From the NCBI GenBank assembly GCA_021234155.1, contig JAJEKV010000046.1:3618983-3682982 (forward strand): DNA of 64,000 bases, in the 5' to 3' direction. This document shows, in pieces, positions 11,495 through 24,439 of the stretch (the first letter of the stretch is position 1; every line of letters starts with the position of its first letter). The stretch comes from Isoetes taiwanensis. Lineage: Eukaryota > Streptophyta > Lycopodiopsida > Isoetales > Isoetaceae. Both the position numbers and the translations under genes were made by a program. Under the pieces are notes generated by a model that was not told the origin of the DNA, made no database searches, and saw only the letters and a program-made list of their open reading frames with translations.

Positions 11495-11865
11495 GCACAA
11501 ATCATCTTTAACCTAATCTTAACGCACTCAAACGTCACTTCATATAGCTCTGTTGGAGTCCAAACCCTGACAAAAAAGAACTCTCCTACTGCAGGAGGGG
11601 CTAAACGAGGCCGGATCTTCATCTAGTCTTTCAATGGCTGAGAACCGGGGAATAAGCCCGTCTAAGGGTTTTGAGCTTTCGATCCGAAATCATCTTTAAC
11701 CTAATCTTACGCACTCAAAGGTCACTTCATGTAGCTCTGTTGGAGTCCAACCAAACCCTGACAAAAAAGAAGGAGGGGCTAAACGAGGTCGGATCTTCAT
11801 CTAGTCCGGCCACCGAATAAGCCCGCCTAAGGGTTCTTGAGCTTTCGACCGGACCCTATATCCCT
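11495..11865 (+). repeat. ~190-bp tandem duplication
   Basis: Two adjacent copies share ordered blocks: AATCATCTTTAACCTAATCT, CTCTGTTGGAGTCCAA, CCTGACAAAAAAGAA, GGAGGGGCTAAACGAGG, CGGATCTTCATCTAGTC, AATAAGCCCG and TAAGGGTT...TTGAGCTTTCGA. Copy 1 is about 11495-11688 and copy 2 about 11689-11860. The copies differ by small indels, and copy 1 has an extra CTCTCCTACTGCA block. Confidence 0.85.
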
Positions 11866-14800
11866 TTCCATGCATTTACCTAATAGATTAGAAGTGAGAG
11901 GGTCGATATTGGCCATTGGAATGGCACGAGAAATTGCATGGCACAAAAATTATAGAAACATGGGCCAAACCATAGCATAGTGGAATTAAAAGATAAAAAT
12001 ATAGTGTGCACTCTAGATGTACGCATTAGTACACTTCAAGCAATACGGACTCCAAATCATAGTAAAACCATTGCAAAAAGTGTACAAAAATATAAAAAAA
12101 ACCCCCTGTTATTATGCTACATATTGTTCCTTTGTACATCTTTAACATTGATGAGCAAAAGTTAGGTAGTCAACAATTTAAGCAAGACTCCACACTTGTC
12201 TAGATGTTGGTCATACCAAGATGCAGTATAAAAATCAGAAGAATTCAAACAACATGAGGATATGAAGCACATGGTTTTTGAGTAAATGTGGCGCATAAAG
12301 TTAAAATGTTCCAATTAGTTCGCAGAGAAGTGATCATGGAATTTGCCAATTTTTGTTGAACCATGCATATTTGAACTCTCCCCTATAAGAACATATCTCA
12401 ATACAATGTAACAATGTGCTTGTGAAAATGCTTTTAGCACATGTGCAGTCATCACGTATGAAGTGGAATGGCAATTGTATCATACAATTGATCAACAATA
12501 TTGTGTATTTCAATCCAAAATTTATCATCCAAAACATTGGCGTCTTATTAAGAGGCCAATTGTATGTAATTTTGCTCCAGTTTTTCAAAAGTATAATTTT
12601 GTTTTCTACACTTGGATTCAAACAAAGGGCACATTATTTTGTGTTATTTTCCATGTATGGATTAAAACAAAGTGGGCATCATTTGCTATGGTGGATTGTG
12701 GCTCTCCACAAAATGTTCCAAATTGATAATAATTGAAGAAAAAGGACATTGTTGTGGTGGATTGTGCAAATTTTCCCAATTGAACATTGTATGACCCCTT
12801 TATCTCCTTGGAGTTTCATGATTTCATATGGACTCCAGACAAATGAAGTCTCCCGTATATGCAAAAAATGACAATGAAATTTCTGGCATAACCTGAGAGA
12901 TAAAACTTGAGCGCTGAAATGTGCAAAGAGGATAACATCATGCACTTAAGATACAGTTTAACCATTCTAAAGTTCCAATTCACAAACAGAAAAGGATATA
13001 TGTTGAAACACATATGTAAGAAGGGGATCAGATGCCACTTTAGGCATAAAGCTGGAATCTCTAAGTAACGTATACATAATAAGAGAAGTGCAGTAAAGAA
13101 TATTATATAGTCAATAAGATGAAATTGGGTAAAATGGAATTGGTCTAGCTCTGAACGAACATGACCTTCCCAATGGTTGCGATTCTTGCATGCTAGGATC
13201 TCACGCATTTGCCTTGAAAATATAACTATAGAGAAACATCAACAACTTTGCTTCAGTTACATACCCCATGATAATCTTACCTTACAGATGATGATCGTTT
13301 TGATGAGAGTGCCATATATAATAGCTCTTAATGCCCCCAAACTTGGTAAATGTCAAATCCAACAGATTGAAATTATATTCTAAAGACCAAGAGCAATGGA
13401 TTGAGCTTTTGCTTAGGTTTGTTGCAAATTCCAGCATGGCACTCCATTATGGTGGACAGATTTGTTAAGTTGCCATTCAAATATTAAATCCCCAGCCTAC
13501 AAATGTAGTCTCCATGAATGTCGTGCATACTCTTCTTGCAAAATGGATAGCACAGGGCAAAAACGGATACACTATTTTAAATGAAATCGAGCATACCACT
13601 TCATTAATAACTATATGGCATTTTGTCCTTGTGTTTCATCTTGGAATTTCATCTTCTGGTATTCTTGAAGAAATTATCCAAAACATTCCATTACTTACTT
13701 GATTGAAGCCATATGTGCAGAACCTTCAAAGAAGCAACTAATTATTAAGAGAAATCGAGAGCCAGATGCTACACAATGTACTAAGCTTCATCATTTGAAA
13801 TCAAATATAAAGAGGTTGTATCTAAAGTGAGCTTAAAATAATTGGCCTCAATTATAAACATATGTTAAGTACCTTGTAAATTGTAGGCTGCTGCTCAATT
13901 TGCTGCACCTACATGATCAAAGTGCAGTCACTAGATTGGCATATGGCTGTTCCATTATAAATGCATTAGCTTGAAGAAAAACTTGTGTACATTCCAAGAG
14001 AAATAATTACAATTTCCCATTTTATGTCAACCTAATCCTATCATTTTGAAGCTATCCTAAAATTCATGGTGTTCTAATCAACGCCAACATATATAAACGT
14101 GCTTTCTTTAGAGATTTAAATGTGACAGAACATAGCAAGTAGCTAAAAGAGTGGGATAGAGTACAAAATGTAGGAGATTTTAAATAACCAAGTATAGACT
14201 CATGCCATAGCCATAAACAACATTGAAGTGCAGGGTGTATGCTGAATGCCAAAATTTAAAACCCACCTTAAATGCACAAAATGAAGTGGAAGCAGGTCTG
14301 CTTCAAAACTGAAATGTAGAGAAGCTAAGAAACTCTTGCAAGCGTAATACCTTTATAACAAACATATCAAACAAAGTTGGCATCCAAAGATAAATGGAGA
14401 ATATGGGAGACATAGCAAAGGGACAAATGCTTTCTCCAAATAAAAAATAATTTGGAAAGAGAACAACACAAATAATTTGGGAAGTCGTCGCAAAGTTCAA
14501 GATGTGTCCATCCAAAGGAGTATGAGCAAAAGATTCACAATAAAATCATAGATCTGCAGTTAGACATCACTTGTATTTCAAAGTAAAATTATAGAAAAAT
14601 GCCAAAAGAAAGGATAAGAAGATGTTTTCTATTACCTCCCATGGTCACTTCGTTATTGCTCATTGCTGCACGAACTGAAGTTAAACCTTGCCGCTTTTGT
14701 GTTAGACCAATAAATTTCGAGAAAGCAAATGTGTTTACCTCAAAAAGTAGAAGCGTTTTCATGTAGATGAGCAGGAAATAAGGGAAAATTGCGTAATGAA

Positions 14801-15400
14801 AGAAAACCAGCATAGAACTCGTAACATGTATAGAGGAGCATGACTTACCTTGAATGAGAAGTTCACCTATTGGATCAAAAGCATGCCTATTTGTAAGGAA
14901 CAGATGATGAATGTTTTGACAAAGACACCACAACCTCGGGTTAGTAATTATCAAAAGCATCTACAACTATAATTGAAGACTGTGAATGAAGGACTGCAAC
15001 TTAGCAAGTATAATAAAGTGAGAAAGCAAGAGAATCCATGCATTACCTGTTGATGCATCTATACAAAAGAAAATCCATGGAAGAGACACATTATAGAACT
15101 GAGAAGCTTCTTTGTAAGTACCTGATGAAAGATAAAAGAAAGACAAATGCAACACATCAGATGGCATCAAGGCCACAACAGATGATGGTATCATCGAACC
15201 ATTAATGGTCTCAGAGAGCTATGTTTTACAAACAATATTGTAAGAATATCGAAGGCAATTACCTGGGGCAAACAAATAAACAAGTATTATCTACTTAGAA
15301 AAACTTTTCTCTACCTTTACTACTTAAGGACAGACTCAAATAAATGATTTGCTAAAACACAATGGGGAAGATCTGTTGCATACTGGAATGATCGATGTGC
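11866..15400. other. AT-rich DNA with exon-like islands but no supported gene
   Basis: Some minus-strand islands between 14.6 and 15.2 kb have good splice signals and protein-like composition, for example the segment ending at a CAAG|GTAAGT donor near 14850. When chained, their phases do not agree and I recognise no family. The rest is AT-rich DNA with short frames. Confidence 0.3.
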
Positions 15401-15424
15401 ACACCTCCTAAAATGCTTTCAACT

Positions 15425-16460
15425 GCACATGAAACACATGGAAGATGAGCAACCAAGCAAACCATTAGGCAAAATGGTTCATTGGATCATGCCATTGCAA
15501 TCATTGCACTCCAAGATTGTGCCCTTTGTCAAAGATTTGACGTGCATCTTGTATGCACCCGCATTTTCCATACATATCAATGAGAGTGATAGCTGTAGTT
15601 GTATCTGAGCCACATTGAGATTTTTCCATGTCAAGGACTACCCTGTTGAAGGGCTGAAATACCAGCACTTGAAGTCAAAAGACTGGAAAATGTTACCTTA
15701 TCTGGCTTTACATCCTCTAATTGTATATGAACAAGAATGTCAAAGGCCTCCTTTCCATCTCCATGTTGTGCATATCCTGCAAGCATTGTATTCCATGACA
15801 CGACACGGTATCCAATACAGATAATGCATCAAACACTTCATGTGCAGCTTCTATCCTGCCAGATTTAACGTACATTCTAACGAGAGAGCTTCCAACAAAA
15901 CCATCATAGTCACAACCGGTCTTCAATATGAAAGCATGAACAAGCTTCCCAATTTCTGAAGCTGAGGTGCTAGCACAAGAGCACAGAATGTTAATAAAGA
16001 TGATTGTATCTGGCATGACATGCTTTGCTCTCATTTGGTTAAAAAACTTTCAGCCACCATTTATAAGCTGAGCAGACCCTGGTATAACTGTACTCCAGGA
16101 GCCAGCATCTCGCTCAGGCAACTAGTCAAACGCTAGTTGCATGTCCTCTATACTCCCACATTTCATATACATATCCATCACAGCATTCCAGACCACCATA
16201 TTAGTTGAAGATAACATTCTCAAAACCTCCAGTTTGAGGATCTTCAAAACCTTGGATCCGAGCAACAAAGACCAACAAAGAATGAATGCTAGGTGACTAA
16301 TGCCTAGTCCATCAAGAGCACACATGGTTGAAAGGAGTAGGCCTAGTCTTTTGGCACAGAACATGTGTATATTCAAGCATTTTCCTTCCCTCATTCTCAC
16401 TTCGATCTGCAGAAAGCAAGAATAAATTGCAATCAAGTGTGTCAGATGCAACATTCTCAG
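15425..16460 (-). pseudogene. Pentatricopeptide repeat (PPR) protein pseudogene
   Basis: On the minus strand, several PPR units appear in order: [20 protein letters not shown] (near 16200-16140), a stop, an LPERDAGSWSTVI unit, a second stop, MPDTIIFINILCSCAST, GSSLVRMYVKSGRIEAAHEV (near 15890-15840), and after a frameshift GDGKEAFDILVHIQLEDVKP and VTFSSLLTSSA, then TLIDMYGKCGCIQDARQIFD (near 15590-15530), ending around 15430. The alternating unit style (MYxKCGxIxDA, WNxM) matches plant PLS-class PPR proteins, which bind organelle RNA. At least two in-frame stops and two frameshifts mean this copy is not functional. Both ends are truncated relative to normal PPR proteins. Confidence 0.85.
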
Positions 16461-16469
16461 ATGAGCAAA

Positions 16470-17160
16470 AACCAGATAAGACGCACAAAATTTAGGGTGT
16501 TACGGTTGTACCTGCTCCAACCATTCCTCTATAAGAAAAAAAACCAGCAGACTTGTCAAGCTTAGAAGAATAGCTCCTGCAATTTGCTTGTCCTTAGGAT
16601 TTAAACTTGTTACGACATTCTTACACTGGGCAGAGTTTGAGGAAGAAAACCCAATCCCCTCTTTGCCTTACCAATGCTCTCTGAATTTCGTTCTCCAAAT
16701 ATGCAAGAGCAATGCAAGGAAGCAGCACATGGTGAAACATGGCCGTTGTGTGCCTCAACCAGAAAACCCTTACAACTGCTTCAGAGATTTGCCAAGCAGC
16801 GTCCAAAAGCAAGCAAGCAAGGAGATGGTAATATACCTGAGACTAAGACAATAAAGCCAACGGATTTGCTGGAGGCAAAGAAATTTTTTTAGATCCTCAA
16901 AGTTCGTGATGCTGATTCTGCTGACAACACATGCTGCCATGGATTAGAAGGATAAAAGACATCAGAGAAGAGAACGGGATGAAATGAAATGCACAAAGTA
17001 ACAGGAATTATCTACTTAGAAAAACTTTTCTCTACCTTTACTACTTAAGAACAACAGACTCAAATAGCTTCCAAGCACCAAGCACCAGTTAGCCGGTTTC
17101 CAAAGGGGCTGCCCAGCAACAGCGGCCATCCAACAACAGCGGCCGCCGCCAGTTTACACC
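16470..17160. other. No supported gene
   Basis: Short frames only. At about 17012-17044 the stretch ATCTACTTAGAAAAACTTTTCTCTACC repeats one at about 15289-15316 within 1.8 kb, with the downstream CTACTTAAG also shared. This indicates a small duplicated segment flanking the PPR relic. Confidence 0.4.
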
Positions 17161-17164
17161 TGAT

Positions 17165-17276
17165 AGCAAGTTTGGAGCAGTCATTGGCATGTTCCGGGCA
17201 TATACTAGCATGTACCTGGAATATGCCATAAACCCACATGGACAAGGGCTTGCCCCCCTAGGGGCAACCCAAAAAT
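17165..17276 (+). repeat. Terminal-like repeat T, copy 1 (plus)
   Basis: It contains GCAGTCATTGGCAT, a TATACTAGCATGTACCTGGA stretch of ATAT-rich steps, ATGCCATAAACCCACAT, and the GC-rich palindromic core GCTTGCCCCCCTAGGGGCAA ending CCCAAAAA. Homology to the other copies stops sharply after CCCAAAAA; what follows here is family D repeat sequence, so the edge is at about 17276. Confidence 0.8.
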
Positions 17277-17440
17277 GATTGAATGATTGGGCTCTTAAAA
17301 ATAACACTTCCCATAGATGTATGATTGCATCTACACCTCTATAAACTATAAACGAAATCCTTTCATGCACGTCTCATAACAAGCAGCACCTAAGCTACTT
17401 TTGAACCAGTAACTCATGCCATGCAGACATAAGATCAAAC
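17277..17440 (+). repeat. Dispersed repeat family D, copy 3 (partial)
   Basis: It aligns with 8680-8830: GAATGATTGGGCTCTTAAAA, CACTTCCCATAG, AATCCTTTCATGCACGTCTC and CTACTTTTGAACCAGTAACT. It begins directly at the edge of terminal-like repeat T, which defines that junction. Confidence 0.75.
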
Positions 17441-17444
17441 ATCT

Positions 17445-18620
17445 TACGTACATAAACAACTAAGAGGCACGAAATGCCACTCTGTAATTCCAACAAAACT
17501 GACTTTAACATTTCGAGTGTTCTTGATCCAATGTCCTAACATTTGAATACCTCCACATTCAAACGCCCACACACACGCAACAACAAATCCCCCTTCAAAA
17601 AAAAAAAATCCCCCACCATTACCCTCTAATAGCTCCCTCCATACCTCCAGGAACTTCACACTACCACCCTACAAACCATCTTCCATGCACCATCCCAAAC
17701 CTTTCGCAATGATCATTTACATTTTGTTTATCTTAATCTGCTCGTTTTTCTTTTTTTTCTTTTTTTTTTAATGAAAACTGACCCCCTACACATGACACAA
17801 TAAAATCTGGCCCATAGCACCATCCCATCTTCAAATCACGTCCCAAACTAAACGACATACCATTCATGTCGAATTAGGTAACCACATAGTCGAAAACCAT
17901 ACCTAGTACTTCAAACTACCTCCGACACTAACAATACTTGCCCTCGCATTTACCCCACTTCAGTTATCGACATGAACTAAAACATAACCATATTACAAAA
18001 CATCACTTCAATAAAACTCACCTCATATATGCCACTCCATGTGCTACTAACTCACTCTTACACAAGAGTTTTAGTTACACATGTGCACATGTCCTTCACA
18101 ATTCATCTACGCATACGTACAAACTTGCCAACCCCATCTACATACAGTTACAAGGGCAACCCTCAGTGCGCTAGCACCTTATTTATTTTAACAGGCAGGA
18201 TATAAATTCGGCACACACAGCAACTACTGTGCAAAAATCACAACCTATTAACCAATCCGAGTCAACCAAATGGCACAACCGAAACAAAGTGGGGATGCTA
18301 AAAGTTCAATTTTCTTACATGTGCTGGGGCTTATCCAGCCGTCCATCTCAAATGGATCTATACCGTAAGCTAAACCCCATAGCCTGTTATCCGCTCCGGA
18401 CTGCGAGCTCCTTAGGTCTCTGTCAGAATAGAGTTTCCAATTGGATGTCCAGCCTTTCTATGGATTATAGTGATTTGTTCGAGGCCAGAAAATGATAATG
18501 CTGGAATCTATTTCGAAGAAACGGATTCAAAGTCATTGACGCATAATTCAAATTGGAAAGGAAGTTACAATTTAGGATGGGTAAGATTTTTGTTATGAAG
18601 CAATTCAATTTAAAGGAAGT
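17445..18620. other. No supported gene; region upstream of the NUMOD3 gene
   Basis: This is C- and A-rich, low-T DNA up to about 18.2 kb, followed by AT-rich sequence. The promoter and first exon(s) of the NUMOD3-motif gene probably lie here or just upstream of 18629, but I could not choose a start codon: frames at 18300-18600 hit stops before usable donors. A good donor-like GG|GTAAGA at about 18580 has no compatible phase with the next exon. Confidence 0.35.
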
Positions 18621-18628
18621 ACTTGCAG

Positions 18629-21600
18629 GGCAATACTGCCCGTATGCTTCATTCATCTCTGGTATGCTCTATGACGGCCCATTTTGGAACGTACAACTAT
18701 TTTCTTGTCTAATTAGTTTCGTTCTGATTTAGCAGCAGTCAAGTTCCCATTATATTTTCAGTTCAAAGATTAAGTACGTGAAGTGCCCTTCATGCCGATG
18801 TTATTGTGTGATTGTAACTTGTAAGTCTTTGTGCTGTTTTCCTACAGTCTTTGTATTTTCTGATCTGAATTACTTTTAAAATTCCTATTTTGCAGGCCAG
18901 GGTTGGACCTATCTTCACATACATCAATTTCACCAATAAATCCAAATGACAGGGTTTCAGCTTGTTTATTTCTTAGAAGAAACAGGTATAATAATAAACT
19001 GCAGTTTTTTGGGGCATGTGGCAATCAGCTGAGAAAGAAATTTGATTGGAAAGGTACCTCAATATGTCTGAGAATCTTTCTTCAAGAACCTCCATCATGT
19101 GTTCGCAATATAGGGTCTTTAATAATGGGTAGAGCCAATGCTGTAGCATCAGTCCACCATTCTTCCTCATGTTTGGAAACCAGCATTGCCAGAATAACAA
19201 AATCTACTAATAGCACAAACAATGAGGGAAGAGAAATGCAATTAAACCGTACAGAATGCATGTTTGAGAGCACTGCGCAAAGAAAGTCCCGTACTGCACA
19301 TGGTGTTAAGGAGACAGGTTCTAGAGGTGGGCATGGAAAACGCATGACTTTCTTTATTAGTTTTTAAGTAAGAGACTCAGTTCAAATTGTCATGTTGAAA
19401 ACAGGCACAAACTCCAAAGATGGAATGGATGGCAAAGCAAGAAAGAACAGGCAAAAAGGTTGGTATTTTGGTAGGTTAGGTTGCAATGCGTAATTAATTT
19501 GATAAGGAACACCACTAACTCACGGGCCTGATATGCTGGGCTTTATGGTTTTAGCGAAGGCCTTGACAGAGGAGGAAAAGGAAAAGAAACGGCGGCTGCG
19601 GATCAGCCATGCAAACAAAGGAAAGACACCATGGAATTTGGGGAGAAAGCATTCTGAAGGTACATGTTGATGACCATATTATGTCTCTGTAAGGAAATGA
19701 TGATGGAAATTGTGGAATGCAGAAACTATTCAGCGCATCAAGGAGAGGACAAGGATTGCAATGCAAAATGAGGAGGTTAGTTTGTTGCAATAGTAGATTT
19801 TCTGCTATATTATTTCCAATCATTTGGAAACTTAACTAGTTTTATATCTCAACACAGCTCCGGGAAAAGTTACGTCGATGTGGACATGATCAAAGGTCAG
19901 TTTATGCTTTCATAGCTTGTATAAAGTAAGTCTTTTGTGTATTAATGGCACAAGCAACTCAATTATAGTTAGGCAGTTATACTAAATAAGGAAAGATTAG
20001 AAAATTGACCTCCTTTTACTGAATAATGCTGACAAACATTTATGCAATACAAGCTAAACGCTATATAGGCTAAACAAGCAGTACCCAATACAAGTTAACT
20101 GTCATATAGGCTAAACAAGCAATAGCATGTTTCAGTGATTGAGGGCTCATCAGATTTTTAATGATGGAGTGCCTATGTCTGTCTAGTCATTTGTTCATTG
20201 AGAAGAAGATGCCACAACAATTATAAAGCTATAGTTAAGTTGTCCTTGGAGAATTTCATGAATCCAGTGGCTTAGACCAGAATTATCTAGATTTGTTTTC
20301 CTGAGAGCCAGCTGGCTTGATGTGCAATGTCGTTCAAAAGGCGAATGGCCAAACCTGAGAGTGAACATTGTTTTTTATTGAAAATAATACCACCTGTAAC
20401 ATGGGCTTGGATAGTGGATGCAGCGAAGAGGCCAAAGCCAAGATCAGGGTATCTTTAAGTAAACACTGGGCTGAAAAGAAGAAAGTGTTTGAGCAAAAGC
20501 GAATATGTCTGTGTGAGTGGAAAAATATTGTTGCTGAGGCAGCAAGAGAAGGTGGCATTGGAGATGGGGAATTGCAATGGAATAGCTATATGCTTCTGAA
20601 GAGAGAGATAATGTCTGAATATTATATGGAACAAAGGATGATTAAAGCAGAAGAAAAACAAAAAGCACGAGTTTACCTATCAGAATTACATAAGAGGAGG
20701 ATATCAGACGCCATACGAGCTAAATGGGAGGATGAGGTATATTTATGGTTTTTTTTCATGCTTTACTCTCCAGATTCTATTATAAAATGAAGTTGAGAAT
20801 GCTATAATATGCCTGTCTGCTGTAGGACTATAAGCAAAAGGTCAGTGAAGGAATACAGAAGTCAGGAAAGCAGCGGCGTCCTCCTCGTGCTTCGAGTCCT
20901 AGGAAAGTGTCACGACCTGCAGAAAAGAAGCATTTAATTCTCCAGGATATAGATGAAGAGTTTGTCGCTGAAGTCATGGCTGGTGAGAAGAAAATTCAGC
21001 GAAAGAGGACATATGAACCAAGGAAGATTTCAGGAGTACGCCTTAATGGTGTTCCCCATGCCCCGCTGAATAAAAGCAAAACATCAGATATATTACAACA
21101 AACTGATCTTGGAGAGAAGAAAATAATAGTTAGAAAAGACATATTACTACCTGCGCAGGAGGAAGGAGAGCCTATATTGCCACCGGCACCCACATATGTG
21201 GATACAAAAGCAGTCGAGAAAGTAGAGAAATTGCGGAAATTGCAGATCAATCGAGCTTTAATGGAAATTAAAAAAAGAGAGGCTGCAGAACGAGCAAGGT
21301 AAAAGTCAATTGAGTTTCTAAAAGTTGCAAATAGTTTTTGAATATATAATCAACATACATGTTGTTGGTACAGAATGCTTATGGCAGAAGCTGAAAAGGC
21401 TGCCCGAGCCCTTGAAGCCGTTGCGATGAAGGATGAGTTTGCAAAGGCTTCATTAGCAGAAACTCGCAAATTATTAGCTGAAGCAGCACGATCAATCCAG
21501 GCCATCGAATCTAGTTCATCAAAAGCATCAAAGAATAGCTCTTATGAGAATAATGAGGGTGAAGCTGTTTCGTCTGAAGCCATACCTCCTATATCCGTGT

Positions 21601-21836
21601 CCCTGAACATGGATGCCAAAAATTTGGCATCTAATTCGTTTGCAGAAGTGAGTATGAGCAATGATGATTCTTATTCTGTACACCTATTTTCGCCTGTGAA
21701 ATCTCTAGAAGCTTCATCAGGAAGCACATTCTACAAGCGAGAGAGCAATGGAAGCCTGTGTTCTGTAAAACCAACAAAAACAACCAAACGATGGTATCGT
21801 GGGAGACTTGTTGATGTAGAGGATGAGATGGTTTAA
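18629..21836 (+). CDS. NUMOD3-motif (putative DNA-binding) protein, spliced
   Basis: Exons that I can chain with consistent phases are 18629-18661, 18896-19326, 19405-19458, 19555-19659, 19723-19775, 19858-19895, 20424-20736, 20826-21298 and 21374-21836 (TAA). All introns are GT...AG. Repeated NUMOD3-like units are visible: LRISHANKGKTPWNLGRKHS in exon 4, joined across the splice to EETIQRIKERTRIAMQNEE; LREKLRRCGHDQSEEAKAKI across exons 6-7; and RRISDAIRAKWEDEDYKQKV across exons 7-8. A Lys/Arg-rich middle, an Ala/Glu-rich helical segment (AEAEKAARALEAVAMKDEFA) and a basic C-terminus (KTTKRWYRGRLVDVEDEMV) follow. NUMOD3 motifs come from homing-endonuclease DNA-binding tails; plant proteins with them are largely uncharacterised, and a nuclease domain is not seen here. 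Because splicing restores one long frame through many exons, it looks intact. The N-terminus is incomplete in this call. Function is inferred only as nucleic-acid binding. Confidence 0.85.
20046..20125 (+). repeat. Short tandem duplication within an intron
   Basis: Two copies of a unit of about 40 bp lie inside the intron before the 20424 exon. They share ATACAAG(C/T)TAA, then TATAGGCTAAACAAGCA. Confidence 0.7.
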
Positions 21837-24110
21837 TAGGTTTAAATGAACCAATTGAAAACACACCATTTTTGCAATTATAGCACATTCCAACATACTG
21901 CTGCAGAAAATTCAGTATCGGCTGAAGCTAATTTGCATTATGCTAAACAGTGCAATTCATTCCAATTGTATTAGCATCTAAGAAAGATCAGAGGAACGCT
22001 CCTCATTACATGTGTACAGTTTCTGCAGTTGAAAAATGAAGATGGTGCAACCGCCAGAATTTTGTTCTGCATTTGTTCCATCTACACTAGCTTCTGTATA
22101 TCTGAAAATCAATTTGTAAGAAAAACCATATTGGTTTAATTTATTGACGCTTCAAGCTTGTGTACATTGTTGTTTTGCCTTTTATCTCCTCAATACTTTT
22201 TGCTGTGCTTCATGATAAAGAATCTCACAGGAAGACGATACAAAGGGGAAAGAAGAGTTACTCACCAACAAAAGAATTGATGCTTGGATGCATCATTCTT
22301 GCCGCAAATGGCGAGAGAACTAGAGGCAATCTAAATGGGGGATTAATGTTAAGAGTAAATAAATGAAAATAGTATCACACCTAGATCATCTCTGTTCAAT
22401 ATGAGGAAATGGAGGAGTAGGACTGGGTTTACTGTTACGTTTAAACGAAGTTTGCTCATGGCATAGATTAAGGCATGGTTCGATCTCGCATGCTTTTTCA
22501 TGGTGGTCCATATAAACTAACGTATATTATTTCTTAGGGAATTTAGTTGTCATTTGATTTTCTTATGGTGTCTGATGTTATCTTCTTTATCGTTCATGGA
22601 TAGGATAATCTATAAGAAGTTTAAAGCACCATCGAATAAAGCACAGAAAAAACTAAGCTAGAACTTTGAAAAAAAGCTAGGGGAGTAAATCGGTGGCGCC
22701 ACAACTGTGGAAGAGCAAAGTTACGTCTGGGAGAAGGATTTAAAAGCGACAGCGGGTCAGCCATAACAGAAACATAGGTTTTTGTCGCTGTTGCGAAAGA
22801 GGATGCTTCTGGAATTGTGGGAGGGGAAGCTTCTGGATTGCGGAAGAACGGAAACGGTGTGCAACAGATCTCAAAACCACGATTTTCAGATTGGATCAAA
22901 CAAGGATTTCCTGCTGAGGTTAGAGAGTAAATGAGTTTGAATACCTTGTGTTCTGATAAATTTTCGCTAGACCCACATAAACTGTATCAGTCTCCTGGAG
23001 TGGCAGCGGAAACTAGCAAAATAAAGACATCGGTGATAGAAATCTAGTGGCAAATTCTGGGCTTCTTTTTAAAGACTACACTCATGGCTGACTAAACATT
23101 CAAAGAAGTTAAGATTACCGCAATTTCTTTTCATTGAAGACTATTGGGGGAAATTTCTTCTTTGTTTTGTTCGATAGCGAATCTATAGTTGAAAAGCTTG
23201 TTATCAGAGCTGTGGATTAACTTGCAAAAGAGTTTATCTTATATCAATATTACTCTCCTGGCTTTACTCCAAATAAGATGTCCGCCATTAAGATGTCCGC
23301 CATTAAATTGTCATGCTGGTCTGCGATTGAGCGCTTGATCCAGAATTACTGATCTCTTTTGCAGAATACGCTCGACACTTATATCTCTCATTTGATTGTT
23401 AAAGGCCCAATACCAGCTGACCTTAACATGTAGCGGTGCGAAGTAGTATGTACTTTTATGTATTGTTTGAGGCTGAGATTCCACTGCCGGAAGCGGTAAT
23501 TAACTCCGTGGCATCAAATGCCATAAACCTAAACTACCATAGCCAGATGCATATGATTCCACTTCGGCAAAAGCGCTTGTTCCACAAAAATTCTTCCGTT
23601 AAGATCCGAATTTCTTTTCATTGAAGATCTATTGAGAGGGCTAATTGTTTTGTTTTGTTCGATGATGCAAAAGGCCGGTGGATTTGTTATCTGACAAAGA
23701 GTTTAATCGAATTTTTATAGCGAACACATCATCTTCCAAAGCAAAATCCGATGCTTAATTGCCGCTGTTAGTGGAATCAGAGAAAACAACGGAAGTTTTA
23801 TATCGTTCAACTGGATTGGTCAGCTTCTAACTTCCAGGCATCAATTGACGCCAGTGGAATCTCACCCTGAAAAGAATGAATCGTTGGGACTTATACTTAA
23901 AGATGTTCCTCAAGTTACATATTGAGGGTTTGGATATCACTCAAAATAAAAACGAGGGTGGTAGCTCATCCAGTCAAGTCTAATCAACCTCAAAATATCC
24001 CCGTTTCTATAGAGACGATGTTGTTCAGGTCTGTCCAGTCCAGGAAGGAAAGGCAGAGATAAAACACAGGTATAGCGCTAGAACTGTCGCCTAAGGTTTC
24101 AAGTGCCTTA
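21837..24110. other. 3' flank of the NUMOD3 gene and intergenic DNA
   Basis: The first few hundred bases are likely 3' UTR. Further on there is a diverged direct duplication: TTTCTTTTCATTGAAGA...TTGTTTTGTTCGAT occurs at about 23126-23177 and again at about 23608-23664. A 15-bp tandem pair (AAGATGTCCGCCATT) sits at about 23275-23304. No gene is supported. Confidence 0.4.
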
Positions 24111-24112
24111 CT

Positions 24113-24148
24113 GTGTGCGTGCGTGCGTGCGTGCGTGCGTGTGTGTGT
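24113..24148 (+). repeat. GTGC/GT microsatellite
   Basis: A run of GTGC tetranucleotides passes directly into a GT dinucleotide run. Confidence 0.9.
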
Positions 24149-24439
24149 CAACACAAAGACCGACTTGTTATCGATGTCCAGATTTATAGACATGATATAA
24201 TGCGCTTCATTTGCTATGCTAATAATAAATGGTTAATTTTGCAATGCTTCAGCATTTCTACTATTCTTAGCATATGTTTAACGATTTTCATCAACCAGTA
24301 TCCTCCTATTTAGTGACGATAATTACCAAGCTCATCTAAAAAAAAACTTTTCGACAAATTGTGAGTCACTTATTGTACTCACTAATGCTAAATTAGATTA
24401 ATTCTATGTTAAAGAGAACCCACTATGCATTGAGCTATC

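Noticed and set aside
14589-15194. Minus-strand exon chain with good GT/AG signals
   Set aside because: The open frames of neighbouring islands have incompatible phases and no recognised family, so a gene cannot be supported.
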